DNA from: 66-474 sp051954935
Lineage (GTDB): Bacteria > Pseudomonadota > Gammaproteobacteria > Xanthomonadales > Rhodanobacteraceae
Assembly (NCBI GenBank): GCA_051954935.1
Contig: JBQCHG010000048.1
Coordinates: 1-64,000, forward strand
Direction of reading: 5' to 3'
Length of the DNA: 64,000 bases
Part shown: positions 35,330-42,491 of the stretch, in pieces
How positions within the stretch are numbered: position 1 is the stretch's first letter
Layout: each line of letters opens with the position of its first letter
Notes under the pieces: model-generated
The model's input: only the letters and a program-made list of their open reading frames with translations
Database searches by the model: none
Told to the model about the DNA's origin: nothing
Translations under genes and position numbers: made by a program

Positions 35330-37021
35330 TTACGCGATTGCGCTTCGCTGTCGGGCCAGTTCATCCACGCATTGCCGGAGCATCGCGGCGATCGGCCGCA
35401 TGCCGGTTTCGTCGAGCGTGTACGGGTCGGCGATTTCGACATGATGCGAATCATGCGCGGCCACGCCCAGAAGCACCGCCTTCGAAATCGCAGCGGGATG
35501 CGTTCGCTCCAGCATGCGCCAATTGGCCGAGTCCATGACGATGATCAGGTCGGCCCAGGCGATCAGTGCGGCATCCACCACGCGCGAGCGATGCCCGTCC
35601 AGCTTCACGCCGGCGACGTGCTCGACCACCGCGCTCCAGACCGACGGACTGGCGCGTTGCGGTTGTGCATGGAAGCCGGCGGAGATGACTTCGATGTCGT
35701 TGGTGGCGCTTTTCAGCAAGGCCTCCACGACCGGGCTGCGGCAGATGTTGCCGTAACACAGCACCAGCACCCGCTGCAGTCGCCGTTCCCGCCAGGCTTC
35801 ACGCATCCTGCGCCAGTTTGCCGTGGCCGCACGCGTCACCGTCCTGCGCCGCAGGAAGGAACGGACGTGCTGCAATTGCGTGCGAGTCAGCCGCCACCAC
35901 ATTTGCGGTTCGCGCCAGCGGAACAGATCCCAGCGTTCGCGACCGAGCAGCGGTCGCGCCAGACCCAGGAAATCGTCCGCTTGCAGGGGTTTCACCAGCA
36001 GCGGATCGCGCCGCATGCGCCAGGCCTGGCCGAACCATTGCAGGTCCGCACCGAGGTCGCGCAGGCAGAGGCCGCGCCGATAATGCGGCTGTTCCCCGAG
36101 CGGTTCGTTGCGCGCCAGCCGCAGCAGGCCGAGCGGGAAATTGACGCCGGCCGCCACCGGCAGGGGCAGCGAGCCCCATAGCCTCGGGTTGACTTCGAGC
36201 AGCCGGTAATCGCCGTTCGCCGCGACCTTGAATTCCACCATCGCGACGCCGTGCCAGCGAAGATGCGCCAGCAGCCTTGTCGCGGCTTTCAGTAATTGCT
36301 GCGGCGGTTCGATCGCGCGCCGGTAGCTGCTGGCGCCTCCGGTGACGGGCAGCTCGTGGATGCGCTCGTGCGCGAAGCACCAGCGCGGCTGGCCCCGCTC
36401 GAAAAGCAACTCCACGCCGACGCCGCGGCCGCGAAAGTATTCCTGCTCCACCACCGGCGTGAACGGGAGCATCGCGGCGTGGGCTTCCTGGCGCTCCTGC
36501 GGTGTATTGCACAGGCGCACGCTGAATGCCATCACGTGTCCATCCACCAGCACTTTGCTGTGCAGCGGCTTCACGGCGACCGGGTAGGCAGCCGTTTCCG
36601 GCGCGTCCTCGATCTTGGCGATGATGGCTCCGCGCGGCGTCTTGATGCCCAGCGCATTCGCCAGGTCCGCGGTGCGCTGCTTGTCCAGCGCGATGTCCAG
36701 CGCGGCCTCGCCCGGCAGGACCATTTTTGCGCGCAGGGCCTGATCGAGCGCTTCGGACTTGAGCGCCAGCAGCGAGGCTTCGGTGCAGCACAGGATCAGG
36801 TCGTAATGTTCGTTGCCGTCCAGCGCGCATACCCACTCGCGAAACGCGTCCACCGCGGCGGGTTGCACAAGCTTGCGCGTGGGGCGGCGGGAGGCGAAGA
36901 CCAGCGCGTCGGGCTCGGCCGCCGCCACGTGGAGCTCGCAGTTGCGCGGCAAGGCGAGCAGCGATTCCGCCGCGGCCTTGGAATGGCCGTCCAGGATCAG
37001 CACTTTCGAATCCACGATCAT
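35330..37021 (-). CDS. ATP-grasp ligase fused to low-molecular-weight protein tyrosine phosphatase
   Basis: A 563-residue two-domain protein. Residues about 1-390 form an ATP-grasp domain: GIKTPRGAIIAKIED, AVKPLHSKVLVDG, and the metal-binding MVEFKVAANGDYRLLEVNPR. Residues about 415-563 form a low-molecular-weight phosphatase with the P-loop LCYGNICRSP (Cys422, Arg428) and the acid loop IADPYTLDETGM. ATP-grasp enzymes of this type join a carboxylate to an amine; the phosphatase class often dephosphorylates EPS tyrosine kinases and sugar transferases. The start is ATG at 37021, ten bases after the deacetylase stop. The fusion suggests two steps of EPS modification or control in one polypeptide. 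Confidence 0.88.
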   Translation of the reverse strand: MIVDSKVLILDGHSKAAAESLLALPRNCELHVAAAEPDALVFASRRPTRKLVQPAAVDAFREWVCALDGNEHYDLILCCTEASLLALKSEALDQALRAKMVLPGEAALDIALDKQRTADLANALGIKTPRGAIIAKIEDAPETAAYPVAVKPLHSKVLVDGHVMAFSVRLCNTPQERQEAHAAMLPFTPVVEQEYFRGRGVGVELLFERGQPRWCFAHERIHELPVTGGASSYRRAIEPPQQLLKAATRLLAHLRWHGVAMVEFKVAANGDYRLLEVNPRLWGSLPLPVAAGVNFPLGLLRLARNEPLGEQPHYRRGLCLRDLGADLQWFGQAWRMRRDPLLVKPLQADDFLGLARPLLGRERWDLFRWREPQMWWRLTRTQLQHVRSFLRRRTVTRAATANWRRMREAWRERRLQRVLVLCYGNICRSPVVEALLKSATNDIEVISAGFHAQPQRASPSVWSAVVEHVAGVKLDGHRSRVVDAALIAWADLIIVMDSANWRMLERTHPAAISKAVLLGVAAHDSHHVEIADPYTLDETGMRPIAAMLRQCVDELARQRSAIA

Positions 37022-37031
37022 GCCCGCATCC

Positions 37032-37976
37032 TTAAGCCGTGGGACGATGCAACTTGCGCACGAAATAACTGTTGCGATCCCCGGCCGGTACGCGCGGCAG
37101 CGCGAACAGATCGGATTCCCGGGTGACCACGTTCTGGCGCGTGGACAGCGCCGCGCGGTATACGCCGCGCACCACGTCGCGGGTGGTGGCGTCATTCGCT
37201 CCATTGGGATAGCAGAACAGATCCACGCTGCGGCCCAGATGCTGCTCCAGCGCTATCCGGCTTTCGGCGATTTCCGCATCCAGCGCATCACGCGCCAGCG
37301 TGGTGAGGATCGGATGCGTCGAGGTGTGAGAGCCGATGGTGATCAGCGCCGGATCCAGCCGTCGCACCTGCAGCCAGCTCATGGGCGCATTGCGATCCAG
37401 TTGCGCGTCGGTGGGCTCGAACTCCCGTGTCAGCGCGCGCACCTGCTCTTCGAGTTCATGCCGCCGCTGGAGCGGAAGATGCTTGGCCCAGTCGACCATG
37501 CCGTGATCGGATGATTGCGGGCAGCCGACGCGTTCCGCGAGTCGCGCGCGCTCGGCCTTGGCAAGCAGCACCAGCCGCGTGCGCAGTTCCGTGTTCCACA
37601 GCCAGCCGCCGCTTTCGATCAGCCCGGGACAGACGAAGAATGTCGCCGGCACCCGCGCCTCGCGCAGCAACGGCCACACCACGCTGTAGTGGTTGCGCAC
37701 GCCGTCATCGAAGGTGAGTGCGACTTCCTCGCCGTTGGCGGTGCCCGCCACCAGCCGATCCACCAGTCGCGGCAACGACACCACGTCGAAGGTGTCGCGC
37801 AGCAGTCGCAGCTGCCAGCGGAACTGCCGGACCGAGACGTCCTCGTGACCGACGCTGTGATACATCAGGATGCGCGGGCGGCGCACGGAGCGGACGCGCC
37901 GCATGGCATGTCCCGACCAGAAAGACGCCAGGTGCAGGGGTGGAGCCAGCGCGCGCCGCAGAACGATGCTGGACAT
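37032..37976 (-). CDS. Polysaccharide deacetylase (NodB-type)
   Basis: A 314-residue protein with the NodB homology motifs ALTFDDGVRNH (motif 1 Asp pair) and GSHTSTHPIL (motif 2, His-x3-His metal ligands), followed by LFCYPNGAND. The family removes N-acetyl groups from GlcNAc polymers or lipid-linked sugars. The ATG at 37976 has AAGGA nine bases upstream. No clear signal peptide, so it may act on the cytoplasmic face, unlike periplasmic EPS deacetylases. It is first in an operon with the ATP-grasp/phosphatase and glycosyltransferase genes. Confidence 0.87.
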   Translation of the reverse strand: MSSIVLRRALAPPLHLASFWSGHAMRRVRSVRRPRILMYHSVGHEDVSVRQFRWQLRLLRDTFDVVSLPRLVDRLVAGTANGEEVALTFDDGVRNHYSVVWPLLREARVPATFFVCPGLIESGGWLWNTELRTRLVLLAKAERARLAERVGCPQSSDHGMVDWAKHLPLQRRHELEEQVRALTREFEPTDAQLDRNAPMSWLQVRRLDPALITIGSHTSTHPILTTLARDALDAEIAESRIALEQHLGRSVDLFCYPNGANDATTRDVVRGVYRAALSTRQNVVTRESDLFALPRVPAGDRNSYFVRKLHRPTA

Positions 37977-38007
37977 GGACTTGGGCTTCCTTGCGAGTCC
38001 GCTGTGC

Positions 38008-38013
38008 ATTGTA
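38008..38013 (-). promoter_or_regulatory. Candidate -10 element of the deacetylase operon
   Basis: TACAAT on the minus strand, 31 bases before the deacetylase ATG, which would give a 5' leader of about 25 bases containing the AAGGA ribosome-binding site. A good -35 at standard spacing was not found; TTGATA is present but only 11 bases away. Confidence 0.35.
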
Positions 38014-38188
38014 GCGGGATGAACTATCAACGATGCATGAAACGCACGTTACGGATAGGCGTCCATTCACGTTGCCATGCATGGATCGGTCCGACACCGG
38101 CTTCCGTTCACCTCATGCAAACGAAAGCGGAGTCACCCTTGGGTCGCGCCGGAAGCGCGGATCCAAATTTGCCCAGGGCAGGAAGCCA

Positions 38189-39271
38189 ATGCGGAAGCAG
38201 CGTACGATTCTAGTGACCGGCGGCGCCGGTTACATCGGCAGCCACGTGGTGCTGCAATTGATCGAGGCGGGTGAGCGCGTCGTCGTGCTGGACAATCTCA
38301 GCACCGGTTTCGCGGAAGCGGTGCCGGACGCCGAACTTGTGGTCGGCGACGTGGGCGACGGCGCTCTGGTATCGCGTCTGTTGCGCCAACATGATTGCGA
38401 CACGGTAATGCATTTCGCCGCGCGCACGATCGTCCCGGAATCGGTGGCCGATCCGCTCCGCTATTACGGCAACAACACCTGCGCCACGCGCAACCTGCTG
38501 GAATGCTGCGCGCGGGCCGGAGTTGGCCAGATCGTGTTCTCCTCGACGGCGGCGGTCTATGGCAACCCGCCCGACGGCTGCGCTCGCGAGGACACCCCGC
38601 CGGCGCCGATCAATCCCTACGGACGTTCCAAGCTGATGAGCGAGTGGATGCTGCGCGACTTGGCCGCCGCCGGCGGTCCGCGATACGTCGCCTTGCGCTA
38701 CTTCAATGTGGCCGGATGCGATCCGGAAGGCCGCATCGGTCAGTCGACGCGCAATGCCACGCTGCTGGTGAAGGTGGCCTGCGAGGCTGCGCTCGGCAAG
38801 CGCCCGCAACTTTCGATTTTCGGCACCGATTACGCCACGCCCGACGGCACCGGAGTGCGCGATTACATCCACGTCTCCGATCTCGCGCGCGCGCATCTGG
38901 ATGCCTTGGCCTACCTGCGCGACAGCGGTGAATCCACCACGCTCAATTGCGGCTACGGCCACGGCTATTCGGTGCGAGAAGTGCTGGATGCGGTCGGCCG
39001 TGCGCATGGCCGGCCCGTTCCCTGCGTGGAATGCGAGCGCCGCGCAGGCGATCCACCGAAGCTGATCGCAGAGGCGCGGCGCATCCGCCAGTTGCTCGGC
39101 TGGCAGCCGCAATACGACGATCTGGATTTCATCGCCCGCACGGCGATGGAATGGGAACGCCGGCTGGACGGCCAAGGTGCGATCAGGTCATGGCAGGCGA
39201 AGGATGACGACCTTGGCACGATGCCGCCTCCGCGCACGCCGGCGTATGCGCAAGGCGCGGCGGCGCGCTGA
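38189..39271 (+). CDS. galE: UDP-glucose 4-epimerase
   Basis: A 360-residue short-chain dehydrogenase-like epimerase interconverting UDP-glucose and UDP-galactose. The NAD loop is VTGGAGYIGSHV, the catalytic Ser is in VFSSTAAVYGNP, the Tyr-x3-Lys pair is NPYGRSKLMSE, and RYFNVAGCDPEGRIG follows. The ATG at 38189 has AGGA six bases upstream and lies 212 bases from the divergent deacetylase operon. It supplies galactose-type donors for the EPS and is followed 32 bases later by the first beta-helix gene, likely in one operon. Substrate choice (Glc or GlcNAc form) is not certain. Confidence 0.92.
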   Translation: MRKQRTILVTGGAGYIGSHVVLQLIEAGERVVVLDNLSTGFAEAVPDAELVVGDVGDGALVSRLLRQHDCDTVMHFAARTIVPESVADPLRYYGNNTCATRNLLECCARAGVGQIVFSSTAAVYGNPPDGCAREDTPPAPINPYGRSKLMSEWMLRDLAAAGGPRYVALRYFNVAGCDPEGRIGQSTRNATLLVKVACEAALGKRPQLSIFGTDYATPDGTGVRDYIHVSDLARAHLDALAYLRDSGESTTLNCGYGHGYSVREVLDAVGRAHGRPVPCVECERRAGDPPKLIAEARRIRQLLGWQPQYDDLDFIARTAMEWERRLDGQGAIRSWQAKDDDLGTMPPPRTPAYAQGAAAR

Positions 39272-39303
39272 CCAACACGGGCGATTGCAGGGAGGATCAA
39301 GCC

Positions 39304-40878
39304 ATGAGGGCACTGCGATTTCTTGCGGGCGCATTGATGTTCTGCTGCGCGGCCGCGATCGCCGCGACCGCGTCGGCGACGACTTACTACGTGCGCAACG
39401 ACGGCGGTACGGCCCGGCGATGCAACGGCACGGCGGATGCGCCCTATGAGGGCTCGCACGGCCATGCCTGCGCATGGGATTCGCCGATGGAGGCTTTGCC
39501 GCCACGGGTCACCGGTGACAAGCCGCGCATCAATGGCGGCGATACGTTGATCATCGACGCCGGTTCCTATCCGATCGGCTGGATGCGCGAATGGGATTGC
39601 GCGGTCAGCCAGGCGCACGAGTGCGTGCCGCAGGCGATTCCTTCCGGCACTGCGGACAATCCGACCCGCATCCTTGGCGCGGGCTGGGACTCGGGCTGCG
39701 CCGCGCCGCCGCGGTTATGGGGCACGCATGGCGCGCACCAATTGCTGTCGCTCGATGGCAGCAGCAACGTGGTAATCGCATGTCTTGACCTCAGCGACCA
39801 CTCCAATTGCTCCGAGCACTACAGGCCCGATAACGAGTATTCCTGCCCGCGCGGCCCCGAAGGCGACTGGGCCAACATGGGGATCCACGCGCAGGACAGC
39901 AGCGACGTCACGCTGCAGGATTTGCGCATCCATGGCTTCGCCAATCGCGGGGTGCAGGCCGGGCGCATCCGCGACTGGGCGGTGACCCGCGTCAAGATCA
40001 TCGGTAACGGCAAGGCCGGCTGGGATGGGGATCTGGGCGGCAATGGGCGCAATTCCAGCAATGCCGGAAAGCTCGTGTTCACCGATCTGGAGCTGGGCTG
40101 GAACGGCTGTGCCGAGGACTACCCGGACACCACGAAGATCATCAACTGCTTCGGCCAGAACGAGGGCGGTTACGGCGACGGTTTTGGCTCGGCCTGGACC
40201 GGCGGCGACTTCGTATTCATTCGTCCGAACATCCACGACAACACGCAGGACGGGCTTGACCTGCTGTACGCCAACGGCACCGGCTCCATCAGCGTGGATC
40301 AGGGTTATTTTGCCCGCAACGCCGGGCAGGATCTCAAGCTCAAGGGCAATGCGACGATCACCCATTCCGTGTTCATCGCCTGGTGTTCGGCGATGAAACA
40401 CGCGGGTTATCCCGCGGGCAAAGACGCCTGTCGCGCCGGCGGTGGCGAAGTGGCGGACATGAATGCTCCGAACCAGACCGTCACTTTCGCGTACAACACG
40501 GTCATCGGCGAATCCAACTGCCTGTTCAGCGGTGACTCGGACAAGGCGGATGCGAGCGACACCTACCTCATCCACAACAACATCTTCATTGGCAAGCCGC
40601 GTTGGGACGGCAACGGCCTGAGCTGCCTCACCTGGTTCTCCGACGGCACCTATCCGGAAAAGGTGGTTTATCGCCACAACATCATCTGGAACGTGCGCAA
40701 CGACGCCTGCCCGCCGGGTTCGCTGTGCACGGATCCGCTGCTGAAGAACGAGACCTTGGAAGCCTTCGATCCCACGCCACTCCAGGACAGTCCGGCATTG
40801 CGCGCCGGCGCACACGCCTCGAAGGGCCCCGTGCACGAGGTGCGCGCGCGGTCGCCCGCTGCCGGTGCGGTTGAATAA
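39304..40878 (+). CDS. Secreted right-handed parallel beta-helix protein, copy 1
   Basis: A 524-residue exported protein. A signal peptide ends near ATASATTYYV, and the body shows repeated short strand-turn units typical of a parallel beta-helix (VTLQDLRIHGFANRGVQAG, KIIGNGKAGWDGDLGG, IHDNTQDGLDLLYANG). It is a clear paralogue of the protein at 42492, sharing ATTYYVR-DGGTA, GWDGDLGG and NTQDGLDLLYA-GTG blocks, but its C-terminus is shorter and lacks the conserved DIGAYEFG-like end. Even numbers of Cys suggest disulfides. Beta-helix proteins in EPS loci are often lyases or epimerases; no catalytic residues could be assigned. No PEP-CTERM tail. Confidence 0.82.
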   Translation: MRALRFLAGALMFCCAAAIAATASATTYYVRNDGGTARRCNGTADAPYEGSHGHACAWDSPMEALPPRVTGDKPRINGGDTLIIDAGSYPIGWMREWDCAVSQAHECVPQAIPSGTADNPTRILGAGWDSGCAAPPRLWGTHGAHQLLSLDGSSNVVIACLDLSDHSNCSEHYRPDNEYSCPRGPEGDWANMGIHAQDSSDVTLQDLRIHGFANRGVQAGRIRDWAVTRVKIIGNGKAGWDGDLGGNGRNSSNAGKLVFTDLELGWNGCAEDYPDTTKIINCFGQNEGGYGDGFGSAWTGGDFVFIRPNIHDNTQDGLDLLYANGTGSISVDQGYFARNAGQDLKLKGNATITHSVFIAWCSAMKHAGYPAGKDACRAGGGEVADMNAPNQTVTFAYNTVIGESNCLFSGDSDKADASDTYLIHNNIFIGKPRWDGNGLSCLTWFSDGTYPEKVVYRHNIIWNVRNDACPPGSLCTDPLLKNETLEAFDPTPLQDSPALRAGAHASKGPVHEVRARSPAAGAVE

Positions 40879-40926
40879 CAAGGGCGCGCAGTTGGGCGCT
40901 CCCGACCGGACCGCCTGCTGCAGCGC

Positions 40927-42144
40927 TCAGGCGGGAACGGCAACGAGGCACTGTGCGGCGGCCTGCTCGCCGATGCGCGCGGCCTCGCCGGAAATCACCA
41001 TCGAAGCCGGGGCGGCCTGCCCGATCAGGTAACCCTGCGCGTAACGCACGTTCAATTCACGCAGGCGCTGCAACTGGCGCGCATTCTCCACGCCCTCGCA
41101 GATCACCGCCGCGCCCAGCCCGTGCGCCATCGCAACCACCGCTTCCACGATCGCCATCGCACGCGTGCTGTCGAACATCTGCCGCGCGAAGGCCTGGTCC
41201 ATCTTCACGTATTCGAATTCGAGCCGGTGCAGGTGGGTGAGGTTGGAATAGCCGGTGCCGAAGTCATCCAGCGCGAACGGAATGTCGTGTGCACGGCAGT
41301 GCTTCATCACCGCATCCACTTGCGCGTAGTCGAGCATGCGGCTCTCGGTGACTTCCAGCTTCAGCATTCCGGCCGGCAGCCGCGCGTCGCGCACGCGCTC
41401 GATGATCGCGCGCGCGGTACCGGGCTCAACCAGCTGCCGTGCGGACAGATTCAACGCGATGTTGGGCAACGGTTGCTCGGCCTTCGCGTGAAGGGCGCCC
41501 AGCACTTCGATCACCCGATCCAGCACGTACTCGCCGACCGGCACGATCAGTGACGTTTCTTCCGCGAGCTTGATGAACTCCGCCGGCGACACCGGCCCGC
41601 GCCCGGGCAATTCCCAGCGCACCAACGCCTCGTAACCGGATACGCGCGCATCAACGATGTCGTAGATCGGCTGATAGCGCACCTCCAGCGTGCCCTGGTC
41701 CAGTGCTTCGCGCAGTTGCGCCTCGAGCCGGATCTTCTCGATGCCGCTGCGCTCGGCCGGATCATCGCAGGGCACGTCTTCCGCAGGCAGCGGAGCGTCC
41801 GGAGGAAGACTGGCAATCACGCTCTGCTTGTAGCGCAACAGGCTGTCCACCAGCGCGCGCACCACCGCGTCGCCTTCTTCCAGGCGTTCGCGAAACTGAT
41901 CCGGCTCGATCGCCAGCAATACCGCGTCGTTTTGCGCGGTGGCGGTGTCGGTGCGCGGCGAACCATCCAGCAAACCGATTTCCCCGATCAGCTCGCCGGG
42001 TCCCAGCACGCCGTGCCGCGTTTCGCGGCGGCCGTGCACGGAAATCAGCTCCACGCTGCCGCGTTCGATCAGCCACGCGCAATCGGAAGGTTCGCCTTGG
42101 CTGTAAAGCACCTCGCCGGCGAACAGCTCACGTCGAATTGTCAT
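40927..42144 (-). CDS. cNMP-binding domain-EAL c-di-GMP phosphodiesterase
   Basis: A 405-residue cytoplasmic signalling protein. Residues 1-115 form a cyclic-nucleotide-binding (Crp-like) domain (LFAGEVLYSQGE, GELIGEIGLLDGSPRTDTA), and residues about 135-390 an EAL domain. Catalytic residues are present: YEALVRW (EAL), LNLSARQL, LEVTESRM, LDDFGTGYSNL, VKMDQAF, CEGVEN and AQGYLIG, so it should hydrolyse c-di-GMP. No membrane segment or receiver domain. The sensor domain suggests control by cAMP, cGMP or another ligand. It lies inside the EPS region between two beta-helix genes, which fits control of matrix production. Confidence 0.93.
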   Translation of the reverse strand: MTIRRELFAGEVLYSQGEPSDCAWLIERGSVELISVHGRRETRHGVLGPGELIGEIGLLDGSPRTDTATAQNDAVLLAIEPDQFRERLEEGDAVVRALVDSLLRYKQSVIASLPPDAPLPAEDVPCDDPAERSGIEKIRLEAQLREALDQGTLEVRYQPIYDIVDARVSGYEALVRWELPGRGPVSPAEFIKLAEETSLIVPVGEYVLDRVIEVLGALHAKAEQPLPNIALNLSARQLVEPGTARAIIERVRDARLPAGMLKLEVTESRMLDYAQVDAVMKHCRAHDIPFALDDFGTGYSNLTHLHRLEFEYVKMDQAFARQMFDSTRAMAIVEAVVAMAHGLGAAVICEGVENARQLQRLRELNVRYAQGYLIGQAAPASMVISGEAARIGEQAAAQCLVAVPA

Positions 42145-42235
42145 CCCCAGGTCTCCCCCATGTGCAAGCCGCCTTCACAAGTGTGCCAGTGAGTGGCTGC
42201 TGATTCACGCGACCTGCACTTCGCCTTCTTCGTCG

Positions 42236-42264
42236 CCGTTAAACGGAAGTTGATTCCGTTAAAC
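42236..42264. promoter_or_regulatory. Direct-repeat operator candidate CCGTTAAAC x2
   Basis: CCGTTAAAC occurs twice, at 42236-42244 and 42256-42264, 20 bases from start to start (two helical turns). It lies in the 347-base divergent gap between the EAL gene and beta-helix copy 2, where a regulator could act on both. Nothing coding is seen in the gap; the rest holds the leader element described separately. Confidence 0.4.
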
Positions 42265-42411
42265 CATTGTTCGCATACGTGAAAAGACGTCCACGCAATT
42301 GCGACATTTGTGATGGCGTTGTCGAAAACAGGTGGATGGCACGTATTCAAGGTAAGTAGATGCGTCTGTAGTCTGCCCTCCGTCGGCTGTTCTGGCCGAC
42401 AGGGCTCGATA

Positions 42412-42490
42412 GGGATTTCAAGCGCCTCCCGCGCAGTGATCAGTCGGAAGGACAGATTGCTTCGCGCTGTTTTCGCAAAGGTGAAATCCC
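42412..42490 (+). promoter_or_regulatory. Leader with fold-back stem next to the start codon
   Basis: GGGATTTCA at 42412-42420 is perfectly complementary to TGAAATCCC at 42482-42490, one base before the ATG of beta-helix copy 2. The 9-bp stem would enclose a 61-base domain that has inner pairing (ACAG/CTGT, GCGC) and would cover or crowd the ribosome-binding region AAAGGTGA. This looks like a cis-acting RNA control element. Its sequence does not match the c-di-GMP riboswitch motifs I know. Confidence 0.4.
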
Positions 42491-42491
42491 C

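Noticed and set aside
42337..42353. Sigma-54 promoter before beta-helix copy 2
   Set aside because: TGGCAC is present at 42337, but the -12 TTGC element is missing at the required distance.
42412..42490. c-di-GMP (GEMM) riboswitch upstream of beta-helix copy 2
   Set aside because: It is attractive because of the EAL neighbour, but the conserved GEMM sequence blocks and tetraloop receptor were not found.
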